Position numbers and translations under genes: made by a program. Positions 1 through 8,180 of a stretch of 60,660 nt of DNA are shown in pieces (within the stretch, counting starts at the first letter, position 1; the number at the start of each line of letters is the position of its first letter). A model generated the notes under the pieces. It ran no database searches. It was not told the DNA's origin and was given only the letters and a program-made list of their open reading frames with translations. The stretch covers positions 1-60,660 of the forward strand of contig JAUYKV010000070.1 in NCBI GenBank assembly GCA_030699825.1. Direction: 5' to 3'. This DNA comes from Pseudomonas sp. (lineage in GTDB: Bacteria > Pseudomonadota > Gammaproteobacteria > Pseudomonadales > Pseudomonadaceae).

Positions 1-1
1 C

Positions 2-2833
2 ATGCAAGAAAGCGTGATGCAGCGCATGTGGAACAGTGCCCACCTATCCGGTGGTAACGCTGCCTATGTGGAAGAGCTCTATGAGCTTTACCTGCACGAT
101 CCCAACGCTGTGCCCGAAGAGTGGCGCACCTACTTTCAGAAATTGCCGGCTGACGGCAGCGCCGCAACTGATGTATCGCATTCCACGGTTCGCGATCACT
201 TCATGTTGCTGGCGAAAAACCAGCGTCGTGCCCAGCCGGTGTCCGCCGGCAGCGTGAGCAGTGAGCACGAGAAGAGGCAGGTCGAAGTCCTGCGCATGAT
301 CCAGGCTTTTCGTATGCGTGGCCATCAGGCTGCCCAGCTCGATCCGCTGGGTCTGTGGCAACGGCATGCACCTGCTGATCTGTCGATCAATCACTATGGC
401 CTGACCGATTCCGATCTGGACACCACCTTCCGTACCGGTGGTCTGTTCATCGGCAAGGAAGAGGCTACTCTGCACGAAATCCACGATGCCTTGCAGCAGA
501 CCTATTGCCGCACCATCGGTGCCGAGTTCACCCATATCGTCGATTCCGAACAGCGCAACTGGTTTGCCCAGCGCCTGGAAAGCGTGCGTGGGCGTCCGAG
601 CATTTCGACAGAAGTGCAGAGTCATCTGCTCGAACGTCTGACTGCCGCCGAGGGCCTGGAAAAATACCTGGGCACCAAATACCCGGGTACCAAGCGTTTC
701 GGCCTGGAAGGCGGCGAGAGCCTGATTCCGCTGCTCGATGAAATGATCCAGCGCGCCGGCTCCTACGGCACCAAGGAAGTCGTCATCGGCATGGCCCACC
801 GTGGCCGCCTCAACGTGCTGGTCAATACGTTCGGCAAGAACCCGCGTGATCTGTTCGACGAGTTCGAGGGCAAGAAGCAGGCCGCCCTCGGTTCCGGCGA
901 CGTCAAGTATCACCAGGGCTTCTCCTCCAACGTCATGACTGCCGGTGGCGAAGTCCACCTGGCCATGGCGTTCAACCCTTCCCACCTGGAGATCGTTTCA
1001 CCGGTGGTCGAGGGGTCGGTGCGCGCTCGTCAGGATCGTCGCAACGACAGTAACGGCGACAAGGTGCTCCCGGTTTCGTTGCACGGTGATGCGGCGTTTG
1101 CCGGTCAGGGTGTGGTGATGGAAACCTTCCAGATGTCGCAGACCCGTGGCTTCAAGACGGGCGGCACCATCCATATCGTGATCAACAACCAGGTCGGTTT
1201 CACCATCAGTAACCCGGAAGATTCGCGCTCCACCGAGTACTGCACCGACGTGGCGAAGATGATCCAGGCGCCAATTCTGCACGTCAATGGCGATGATCCG
1301 GAAGCGGTGCTGTTCGTCACCCAGCTGGCCGTCGACTACCGCATGCAGTTCAAGCGTGATGTGGTGATCGATCTGGTGTGTTACCGCCGTCGCGGTCACA
1401 ACGAAGCCGATGAGCCGAGCGGCACCCAGCCGATGATGTACCAGCAGATCAGCAAGCAGCGCACCACTCGTGAGCTGTATGCCGAAGCGCTGACCACTGC
1501 CGTTAGCCATTCGGTGGATGACGTGCAGACCAAGATCGACGATTACCGTACCGCGCTGGACAATGGCCAGCATGTGGTCAAGAGCCTGGTCAAGGAGCCG
1601 AACAAGGAATTGTTCGTCGATTGGCGCCCGTACCTGGGTCATACCTGGACCGCCCGTCACGATACCCGTTTCGAGCTCAAGACCCTGCAGGATCTGTCCG
1701 CCAAGCTGCTGGAAATCCCGGAAGGCTTTGTCGTCCAGCGCCAGGTCGCGAAGATTCTCGAAGACCGCCAGAAGATGGGCGCCGGTGCGCTGCCGATCAA
1801 CTGGGGCTATGCCGAAACCATGGCCTACGCCACCCTGTTGTTCGAAGGCCATCCGATCCGCATGACCGGTCAGGACATTGGCCGTGGCACCTTCTCGCAC
1901 CGTCACGCGGTGCTGCACAACCAGAAGGAGCCCGGTTCGTACATACCGCTCAAGCACCTGTACAGCGACCAGCCGCGTTTCGACCTGTACGACTCCTTGC
2001 TCTCGGAAGAAGCTGCGCTGGCCTTCGAATACGGTTACGCCACCACCAAGCCGGATGCCCTGGTGATCTGGGAAGCCCAGTTCGGCGACTTCGCCAACGG
2101 TGCCCAGGTGGTGATCGATCAGTTCATCACCAGCGGCGAGCACAAGTGGGGCCGCCTGTGCGGTCTGACCATGCTGTTGCCCCATGGCTATGAAGGGCAG
2201 GGTCCGGAGCACTCCTCCGCGCGCCTCGAACGCTTCCTGCAATTGAGCGCTGAGCAAAACATTCAGGTGTGTGTGCCGACTACGCCGGCGCAGGTCTACC
2301 ACATGTTGCGTCGCCAGGTGATCCGTCCGCTGCGCAAGCCGCTTATCGCTCTGACTCCCAAGTCGTTGCTGCGCCACAAGCTGGCCATCTCGACCCTGGA
2401 AGAGCTGGCCGATGGCTCCTTCCAGACCGTGATTGCGGAGATCGATGCCATCGATCCGAAGAAGGTCGAGCGTCTGATCCTGTGCAGCGGCAAGGTTTAC
2501 TACGACCTGCTGGAGAAGCGCCGTGCCGAGGCTCGCGAAGATATTGCCATCGTGCGTATCGAGCAGCTCTATCCGTTCCCGGAAGACGACCTGGCCGAAG
2601 TGCTCGCGGCGTACAAGCACCTCAAGCACATCGTCTGGTGTCAGGAAGAACCGATGAACCAGGGGGCCTGGTATTGCAGCCAGCATCACATGCGGCGCGT
2701 CGCCACTGCGTACAAGAAGACGCTGTTCCTCGAGTACGCCGGCCGCGAAGGTTCTGCTGCACCGGCCTGCGGTTATGCCTCGATGCACGCCGAGCAGCAG
2801 GAAAAACTGCTGCAAGACGCCTTTACCGTTTAA
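2..2833 (+). CDS. sucA: 2-oxoglutarate dehydrogenase E1 component
   Basis: Thiamine-diphosphate-dependent decarboxylase of the 2-oxoglutarate dehydrogenase complex, which converts 2-oxoglutarate to succinyl-CoA in the TCA cycle (cytoplasm). The 943-residue product is full length for the family. It opens with MQESVMQRMW, the usual Pseudomonas SucA start, followed by the E2-binding N-terminal segment, so the gene is complete although it begins at base 2. The cofactor region is visible around residues 361-400 (HGDAAFAGQG, then INNQVGF), with AMAFNPSHLEIV before it and the transketolase-like C-terminal half after it. sucB follows 70 bases downstream, as in the standard sucAB-lpd-sucCD order. Its own promoter, or the sdh genes that normally lie upstream, are outside the window. 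Confidence 0.97.
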   Translation: MQESVMQRMWNSAHLSGGNAAYVEELYELYLHDPNAVPEEWRTYFQKLPADGSAATDVSHSTVRDHFMLLAKNQRRAQPVSAGSVSSEHEKRQVEVLRMIQAFRMRGHQAAQLDPLGLWQRHAPADLSINHYGLTDSDLDTTFRTGGLFIGKEEATLHEIHDALQQTYCRTIGAEFTHIVDSEQRNWFAQRLESVRGRPSISTEVQSHLLERLTAAEGLEKYLGTKYPGTKRFGLEGGESLIPLLDEMIQRAGSYGTKEVVIGMAHRGRLNVLVNTFGKNPRDLFDEFEGKKQAALGSGDVKYHQGFSSNVMTAGGEVHLAMAFNPSHLEIVSPVVEGSVRARQDRRNDSNGDKVLPVSLHGDAAFAGQGVVMETFQMSQTRGFKTGGTIHIVINNQVGFTISNPEDSRSTEYCTDVAKMIQAPILHVNGDDPEAVLFVTQLAVDYRMQFKRDVVIDLVCYRRRGHNEADEPSGTQPMMYQQISKQRTTRELYAEALTTAVSHSVDDVQTKIDDYRTALDNGQHVVKSLVKEPNKELFVDWRPYLGHTWTARHDTRFELKTLQDLSAKLLEIPEGFVVQRQVAKILEDRQKMGAGALPINWGYAETMAYATLLFEGHPIRMTGQDIGRGTFSHRHAVLHNQKEPGSYIPLKHLYSDQPRFDLYDSLLSEEAALAFEYGYATTKPDALVIWEAQFGDFANGAQVVIDQFITSGEHKWGRLCGLTMLLPHGYEGQGPEHSSARLERFLQLSAEQNIQVCVPTTPAQVYHMLRRQVIRPLRKPLIALTPKSLLRHKLAISTLEELADGSFQTVIAEIDAIDPKKVERLILCSGKVYYDLLEKRRAEAREDIAIVRIEQLYPFPEDDLAEVLAAYKHLKHIVWCQEEPMNQGAWYCSQHHMRRVATAYKKTLFLEYAGREGSAAPACGYASMHAEQQEKLLQDAFTV

Positions 2834-2903
2834 CGCTTTTGCGCACGAGGCGACCTGATGAGGCCGCCTCGTCGAACAAACCGAATTTAAGGAACCACAC
2901 ACA

Positions 2904-4127
2904 ATGGCTATCGAGATCAAAGCCCCTACTTTCCCGGAATCGGTTGCCGACGGCACCGTGGCCACGTGGCACAAGAAGCCGGGCGATGCGGTCAAGCGCG
3001 ACGAACTGATCGTCGACATCGAAACCGATAAAGTAGTGATCGAAGTGCTGGCCGAGGCCGACGGCGTCCTCGCTGAAATCGTCAAGAACGAAGGCGACAC
3101 CGTGCTCAGCAATGAACTGCTGGGCACCTTGACCGAAGGCGCAGCTGCTGCTCCTGCACCTGCTGCCGCCCAGGCCGCTGCGCCTGCCGCTGCCGCCGCG
3201 GCTCCGGGTGTTGCGGGCGATGAGCAAATCCTCTCGCCGGCCGCGCGCAAGCTGGCCGAAGAGAATGGCATCGACCCAAACAGCATTGCCGGCACTGGCA
3301 AGGGTGGCCGGGTGACCAAGGAAGACGTGGTCGCTGCCGCCTCCGCCAAGAAGAACGCCCCAGCGCCAGTCGCCAAGCCCGCTGCTGCTCCTGCTGTCGC
3401 CGCACCGGTATTGGCCGCCGGTGACCGTGTCGAGAAGCGCGTGCCCATGACCCGCCTGCGGGCCAAGGTGGCCGAACGTCTGGTTGAAGCTCAGTCGAAC
3501 ATGGCCATGCTGACCACCTTCAACGAAGTCGACATGACCGAAGTCATGGCCCTGCGTTCGAAGTACAAGGACCTGTTCGAGAAGTCGCACAACGGCGTGC
3601 GCCTGGGCTTCATGTCGTTCTTCGTCAAGGCCACCACCGAAGCGCTGAAGCGTTTCCCTGCGGTCAACGCCTCGATCGACGGCAGCGACATCGTCTACCA
3701 CGGCTACTCCGACATCGGTGTTGCCGTATCGAGCGACCGTGGCCTGGTGGTGCCGGTACTGCGCAATGCCGAGCTGATGAGCCTGGCCGAAATCGAAGGC
3801 GGCATCGCCACCTTCGGCAAGAAGGCCAAAGACGGCAAGCTGTCGATCGACGACATGACCGGTGGCACGTTCACCATCACCAACGGTGGTACCTTCGGTT
3901 CGTTGATGTCGACGCCGATCGTCAACCCGCCGCAAGCCGCCATCCTGGGTATGCACAATATCCTGCAGCGGCCGATGGCCATCAACGGTCAGGTGGTTAT
4001 CCGTCCGATGATGTACCTGGCGCTGTCTTACGATCACCGCCTGATCGATGGTAAGGAAGCCGTGACCTTCCTGGTGACCATCAAGAACCTGCTGGAAGAT
4101 CCGGCTCGTCTGCTGCTGGATATCTAA
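2904..4127 (+). CDS. sucB: 2-oxoglutarate dehydrogenase E2, dihydrolipoyl succinyltransferase
   Basis: Core acyltransferase of the 2-oxoglutarate dehydrogenase complex; it passes the succinyl group from lipoate to CoA. It has one lipoyl domain (residues 1-75) with the lipoylated lysine in ETDKVV (Lys43), an Ala/Pro-rich flexible linker (about 77-105), a peripheral-subunit-binding domain (about 108-145, LSPAARKLAEENGID), a second Ala/Pro linker, and the catalytic domain ending in YDHRLIDGKEA, with catalytic His378 and Asp382. Length 407 is normal. It is preceded by a purine-rich stretch (AAGGAACCACACACA) serving as ribosome site. It lies between sucA and lpdG on the same strand. Confidence 0.97.
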   Translation: MAIEIKAPTFPESVADGTVATWHKKPGDAVKRDELIVDIETDKVVIEVLAEADGVLAEIVKNEGDTVLSNELLGTLTEGAAAAPAPAAAQAAAPAAAAAAPGVAGDEQILSPAARKLAEENGIDPNSIAGTGKGGRVTKEDVVAAASAKKNAPAPVAKPAAAPAVAAPVLAAGDRVEKRVPMTRLRAKVAERLVEAQSNMAMLTTFNEVDMTEVMALRSKYKDLFEKSHNGVRLGFMSFFVKATTEALKRFPAVNASIDGSDIVYHGYSDIGVAVSSDRGLVVPVLRNAELMSLAEIEGGIATFGKKAKDGKLSIDDMTGGTFTITNGGTFGSLMSTPIVNPPQAAILGMHNILQRPMAINGQVVIRPMMYLALSYDHRLIDGKEAVTFLVTIKNLLEDPARLLLDI

Positions 4128-4143
4128 GCCAGTCTCTCCCACG

Positions 4144-4165
4144 GTGGCCCCCCGCAGGGGCCATC
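4144..4165 (+). promoter_or_regulatory. GC-rich hairpin in the sucB-lpdG gap
   Basis: An inverted repeat of GGTGGCCCC and GGGGCCATC (one G-T pair) with a short loop sits just after the sucB stop. No T-run follows, so it looks more like an RNA-stability or processing hairpin between co-transcribed genes than a terminator. Function is inferred only from position. Confidence 0.3.
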
Positions 4166-4190
4166 CGGTTTATTCGAGAAGGAATCATGT

Positions 4191-5627
4191 ATGACCCAGA
4201 AATTTGACGTGGTAGTCATCGGTGCCGGCCCTGGCGGTTATGTGGCCGCGATCAAGGCCGCTCAGCTCGGCCTGAAGACCGCCTGCATCGAAAAGTATCA
4301 GGACAATGAGGGCAAGATCGCGCTCGGTGGCACTTGCCTGAACGTCGGTTGCATTCCGTCTAAGGCGCTGCTGGACAGCTCCTGGAAATATCACGAAGCC
4401 AAAGTAGGCTTTGCCATCCACGGTATCGAGGCCAAGGGCGTCAGCATCGACGTGCCGGCGATGGTTGCGCGCAAGAGCAACATCGTCAAGAACCTCACCG
4501 GTGGCGTCAGCACCCTGTTCAAGGCCAATGGTGTGACCCTGCTCGAAGGTCACGGCAAGTTGCTGGCCGGCAAGCAAGTGGAAGTGACCGCGCTGGACGG
4601 CACCACTCAGGTGGTTCAGGCCGAAAACGTGATTATCGCTTCGGGCTCCAAGCCGGTGGATATTCCACCGGCCCCGGTCGATCAGGACGTGATCGTCGAT
4701 TCCACCGGTGCTCTGGAATTTCAGAGCGTGCCCAAGACTCTGGGCGTGATCGGTGCTGGCGTGATCGGTCTGGAGCTGGGCTCGGTGTGGGCGCGTCTGG
4801 GTGCCGACGTCACCGTGATCGAAGCGCTGGACAAATTCCTCCCGGCTGCCGACGAGCAGATCGCCAAGGAAGCCCTGAAGACCCTGACCAAGCAAGGCCT
4901 GAAGATTCGCCTGGGCGCCCGGGTAACCGGTTCCGAAGTGAAGAAGAAGCAGGTTACCGTCAGCTTCACCGATTCCGAAGGCGAGCAGCAGCTGACCTTC
5001 GACAAGCTGATCGTAGCGGTCGGCCGTCGTCCGGTGACCACCGATCTGCTGGCCGCCGATAGCGGTGTCGATCTGGACGAGCGTGGCTTCATCTTCGTCG
5101 ACGACCAGTGCGCCACCAGCGTGCCGGGCGTATACGCGGTGGGTGACGTGGTCCGCGGCGCGATGCTGGCACACAAGGCCTCGGAAGAGGGCGTGATGGT
5201 TGCCGAGCGCATCGCCGGGCACAAAGCCCAGATGAACTACGACCTGATCCCGTCGGTCATCTATACCCATCCGGAAATCGCATGGGTCGGCAAGACCGAG
5301 CAGCAGCTCAAGGGCGAGGGCGTTGCCGTCAACGTCGGCACCTTCCCGTTCGCCGCCAGCGGCCGCGCCATGGCTGCCAATGATACCGGCGGTATGGTCA
5401 AGGTGATTGCCGACGCCAACACCGATCGTGTATTGGGCGTTCACGTAATCGGCCCGAGCGCCGCCGAGCTGGTCCAGCAGGGCGCCATCGGTATGGAGTT
5501 CGGCACCAGCGCCGAGGATCTGGGCATGATGGTCTTCTCCCACCCGACGTTGTCCGAAGCACTGCACGAAGCAGCCCTGGCCGTGAATGGCCATGCCATC
5601 CACGTCGTCAACCGCAAGAAGCGCTAA
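4191..5627 (+). CDS. lpdG: Dihydrolipoyl dehydrogenase (E3)
   Basis: FAD-dependent disulfide oxidoreductase that reoxidises dihydrolipoamide in the 2-oxoglutarate (and other 2-oxoacid) dehydrogenase complexes, making NADH. The FAD motif GAGPGGYVAA starts at residue 11. The redox-active pair is in GGTCLNVGCIPSK (Cys49, Cys54), the NAD-binding motif is GVIGAGVIGLELGSVW, and the C-terminal dimer/active-site motif is HPTLSEALHEAA. The length of 478 and its position behind sucAB fit the Pseudomonas LpdG (E3-Glc) type. The stop codon lies inside a 13-bp tandem duplication. Confidence 0.96.
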   Translation: MTQKFDVVVIGAGPGGYVAAIKAAQLGLKTACIEKYQDNEGKIALGGTCLNVGCIPSKALLDSSWKYHEAKVGFAIHGIEAKGVSIDVPAMVARKSNIVKNLTGGVSTLFKANGVTLLEGHGKLLAGKQVEVTALDGTTQVVQAENVIIASGSKPVDIPPAPVDQDVIVDSTGALEFQSVPKTLGVIGAGVIGLELGSVWARLGADVTVIEALDKFLPAADEQIAKEALKTLTKQGLKIRLGARVTGSEVKKKQVTVSFTDSEGEQQLTFDKLIVAVGRRPVTTDLLAADSGVDLDERGFIFVDDQCATSVPGVYAVGDVVRGAMLAHKASEEGVMVAERIAGHKAQMNYDLIPSVIYTHPEIAWVGKTEQQLKGEGVAVNVGTFPFAASGRAMAANDTGGMVKVIADANTDRVLGVHVIGPSAAELVQQGAIGMEFGTSAEDLGMMVFSHPTLSEALHEAALAVNGHAIHVVNRKKR

Positions 5628-5640
5628 CAAGAAGCGCTAA
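5615..5640 (+). repeat. 13-bp tandem duplication across the lpdG stop codon
   Basis: The last codons of lpdG, CAAGAAGCGCTAA, are repeated exactly and immediately downstream (5615-5627 and 5628-5640). The second copy lies after the stop and is not translated. It looks like a recent slippage duplication with no effect on the protein. Confidence 0.85.
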
Positions 5641-5725
5641 GTAGTCGTTTGTAAGCCGCTGCACCGGCTGCTGCTTGCAGCTCACCGGTACTGGCGGGGT
5701 TACAAGAAGAACCACGGCGGACTGC

Positions 5726-5751
5726 CCGCGCTGAGCCTGGCTCAAGCGCGG
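5726..5751 (+). promoter_or_regulatory. Hairpin in the 220-base lpdG-sucC spacer
   Basis: CCGCGCTGAGCC and GGCTCAAGCGCGG form a strong stem with one bulged base and a very small loop. There is no T-run. The spacer 5628-5847 holds no gene; it is long enough for a separate sucCD promoter, but I see no convincing -35/-10 pair. The hairpin may be a partial terminator or mRNA-processing site that sets the sucCD level. Confidence 0.35.
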
Positions 5752-5847
5752 AACTCCGTCGGATTGCTCGCAGAAGCAGTCACAGGTGGTGCGGCATCAC
5801 AAGTGCAGCACCGAATGCGCAATACCTAACGAAGACGGTAGACAAGC

Positions 5848-7014
5848 ATGAATCTCCACGAGTATCAGGGTAAGCAGCTGTTCGCTGAATACGGCCTGCC
5901 CGTATCCAAGGGTTTCGCCGTAAGCACTCCGGAAGAAGCCGCAGCAGCCTGCGAAAAAATTGGCGGCACCGAGTGGGTCGTCAAGGCTCAGGTGCATGCC
6001 GGTGGCCGCGGTAAAGCGGGCGGCGTGAAGCTGGTCAAGAGCAAGGAAGATGCCAAGGCCTTCGCCGCCAACTGGCTGGGCAAGCGTCTGGTGACCTACC
6101 AGACCGACGCCGCCGGTCAGCCGGTCAACCAGATCCTGGTTGAGTCCTGCACCGACATCGCCAAAGAGCTGTATCTGGGCGCGGTAGTCGATCGCTCCAG
6201 CCGTCGCATCGTGTTCATGGCGTCCACCGAAGGTGGCGTGGACATCGAGAAGATCGCTCACGATACTCCTGAGAAAATTCTCAAGGCCACTATTGATCCG
6301 CTGGTCGGCGCACAGCCGTTCCAGGGGCGCGAGCTGGCTTTCCAGCTGGGCTTGGAAGGTGATCAGGTCAAGCAGTTCACCCACATCTTCGTTGGCCTGG
6401 CCAAGCTGTTCCAGGACTACGACCTGGCCCTGCTGGAAGTCAACCCGCTGGTCATCAAGGCCGACGGCAACCTGCATTGCCTCGATGCCAAGATCAACAT
6501 CGACAGCAACGCCATGTACCGTCAGCCGAAGCTGCGCGCCATGCACGATCCGTCCCAGGACGATCCGCGCGAAGCTCACGCGGCCAAGTTCGAACTGAAC
6601 TACGTGGCCCTTGAAGGCAACATCGGTTGCATGGTCAACGGTGCTGGCCTGGCCATGGGCACCATGGACATCGTCAACCTGCACGGCGGTCAGCCAGCCA
6701 ACTTCCTCGACGTAGGTGGCGGCGCGACCAAAGAGCGCGTGACTGAAGCGTTCAAGATCATCCTCTCCGACGACAACGTCAAAGCTGTTCTGGTGAACAT
6801 CTTCGGCGGCATCGTGCGTTGCGACATGATTGCCGAAGGCATCATCGGCGCGGTCAAGGAAGTCGGCGTGAAGATTCCGGTTGTGGTTCGTCTGGAAGGC
6901 AACAACGCCGACCTGGGCGCAAAAGTACTGGCTGAAAGTGGCTTGAACATCATCGCGGCAACCAGCCTGACCGACGCTGCTCAGCAAGTCGTCAAAGCTG
7001 CGGAGGGCAAGTAA
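5848..7014 (+). CDS. sucC: Succinyl-CoA synthetase beta subunit (ADP-forming)
   Basis: ATP-grasp subunit of succinyl-CoA synthetase, which couples succinyl-CoA cleavage to nucleotide triphosphate formation in the TCA cycle. The 388-residue length and the start MNLHEYQGKQLFAEYGLPV are typical. The ATP-grasp region includes the Gly-rich loop VHAGGRGKAGGVK, and the C-terminal ligase domain shows GGGATKERVTEAFK and VLVNIFGGIVRCD. A ribosome site (AACGAAGACGG) lies upstream. The stop overlaps the sucD start by one base (TAATG), indicating coupled translation of the two subunits. Confidence 0.97.
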   Translation: MNLHEYQGKQLFAEYGLPVSKGFAVSTPEEAAAACEKIGGTEWVVKAQVHAGGRGKAGGVKLVKSKEDAKAFAANWLGKRLVTYQTDAAGQPVNQILVESCTDIAKELYLGAVVDRSSRRIVFMASTEGGVDIEKIAHDTPEKILKATIDPLVGAQPFQGRELAFQLGLEGDQVKQFTHIFVGLAKLFQDYDLALLEVNPLVIKADGNLHCLDAKINIDSNAMYRQPKLRAMHDPSQDDPREAHAAKFELNYVALEGNIGCMVNGAGLAMGTMDIVNLHGGQPANFLDVGGGATKERVTEAFKIILSDDNVKAVLVNIFGGIVRCDMIAEGIIGAVKEVGVKIPVVVRLEGNNADLGAKVLAESGLNIIAATSLTDAAQQVVKAAEGK

Positions 7015-7901
7015 TGAGCGTCCTGATCAATAAAGACACCAAGGTAATCTGCCAGGGCTTCACCGGCTCGCAAGGCACTTTCCACTCCGAGCAAGCCATC
7101 GCCTACGGCACCAAGATGGTTGGCGGCGTGACTCCGGGTAAAGGCGGCACCACTCACCTGAACCTGCCGGTGTTCAACACCGTGCGTGAAGCAGTTGAGC
7201 AGACTGGTGCAACCGCCAGCGTGATCTACGTTCCGGCTCCGTTCTGCAAGGACTCGATCCTTGAAGCGGCCATGGGCGGCATCAAGCTGATCGTCTGCAT
7301 CACCGAAGGCATCGCGACCATCGACATGCTCGAAGCCAAGGTCAAGTGCGACGAGCTGGGCGTGGTCCTGATCGGCCCGAACTGCCCAGGCGTGATCACT
7401 CCGGGCGAGTGCAAGATCGGCATCATGCCGGGCCACATCCATCTGCCAGGCAAAGTAGGCATCGTGTCGCGTTCCGGCACCCTGACTTACGAAGCCGTGA
7501 AGCAGACCACTGACGCCGGTTTCGGTCAGTCCACCTGCGTCGGCATCGGTGGTGACCCGATTCCGGGCTCCAACTTCATCGACATCCTCAAGCTGTTCCA
7601 GGAAGACCCGAAGACCGAGGCGATCGTGATGATCGGCGAGATCGGCGGTTCGGCTGAAGAAGAAGCGGCTGCCTACATCAAGGCCAACGTGACCAAGCCG
7701 GTGGTGTCCTACATCGCTGGTGTGACCGCTCCTGCGGGCAAGCGTATGGGCCACGCCGGCGCTATCATCTCCGGCGGCAAGGGTACTGCAGACGAGAAGT
7801 TCGCAGCCCTGCAAGACGCTGGTGTGAAAACCGTGCGTTCCCTGGCTGACATCGGCAAGGCCCTGGCCGAGCTGACCGGTTGGGAAGTCAAAAACGCTTA
7901 A
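7014..7901 (+). CDS. sucD: Succinyl-CoA synthetase alpha subunit
   Basis: CoA-binding subunit that carries the phosphohistidine intermediate. The Rossmann-like CoA site is at the N-terminus (ICQGFTGSQGTFHSEQA) and the phosphorylated histidine is in RMGHAGAIISGGKG (His247). Length 295 is typical. It is the last gene of the TCA operon: it overlaps sucC by one base and is closed by a strong hairpin terminator 20 bases after its stop. Confidence 0.97.
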   Translation: MSVLINKDTKVICQGFTGSQGTFHSEQAIAYGTKMVGGVTPGKGGTTHLNLPVFNTVREAVEQTGATASVIYVPAPFCKDSILEAAMGGIKLIVCITEGIATIDMLEAKVKCDELGVVLIGPNCPGVITPGECKIGIMPGHIHLPGKVGIVSRSGTLTYEAVKQTTDAGFGQSTCVGIGGDPIPGSNFIDILKLFQEDPKTEAIVMIGEIGGSAEEEAAAYIKANVTKPVVSYIAGVTAPAGKRMGHAGAIISGGKGTADEKFAALQDAGVKTVRSLADIGKALAELTGWEVKNA

Positions 7902-7918
7902 GCGTGATTGACTGATGA

Positions 7919-7946
7919 AGAGGCCACCTTCGGGTGGCCTTTTTTA
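7919..7946 (+). terminator. Rho-independent terminator of the suc operon
   Basis: AGGCCACC-TTCG-GGTGGCCT forms a perfect stem with a stable TTCG tetraloop, followed by TTTTTA. It closes the sucABlpdGsucCD transcript. Confidence 0.95.
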
Positions 7947-8014
7947 TTCAAGTGCCATAACTGTTGCCGATGCGACAGCTGTTTACGCCAGTTCGACAGC
8001 TTGACCGGCGTCAG

Positions 8015-8030
8015 TGCCGTTAAAACGGCA
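8015..8030. promoter_or_regulatory. 16-bp palindrome upstream of brnQ
   Basis: TGCCGTTAAAACGGCA is a perfect inverted repeat (7-bp arms, 2-bp centre) 150 bases before the brnQ start. It is too short and lacks the T-run for a terminator, so it is a candidate regulator site. The rest of the 7947-8180 spacer holds other short hairpins but no gene that I can support. Confidence 0.35.
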
Positions 8031-8180
8031 AACTAGTTAGGCTTGCAACTATTCGCGTCCAAGCCGTCACAAGCGGTTGCGGCGCAACAGTGGCTCAGCC
8101 CAACCGGCTGGGTGACGTTTCCCCCGATCCTTCGGGAAACCCTCGGAACTCATAACTTTCTGCCTGTGGTATTCCCCTCT

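Noticed and set aside
998..3466. 822-codon open frame opposite sucA/sucB
   Set aside because: Antisense shadow of well-identified genes in GC-rich DNA; low-complexity, no domain and no ribosome site.
8043..8180. Upstream in-frame extension of brnQ or a leucine-rich leader peptide
   Set aside because: The extension is not conserved-looking and contains no run of Leu, Ile or Val codons, so it is neither coding nor an attenuator peptide.
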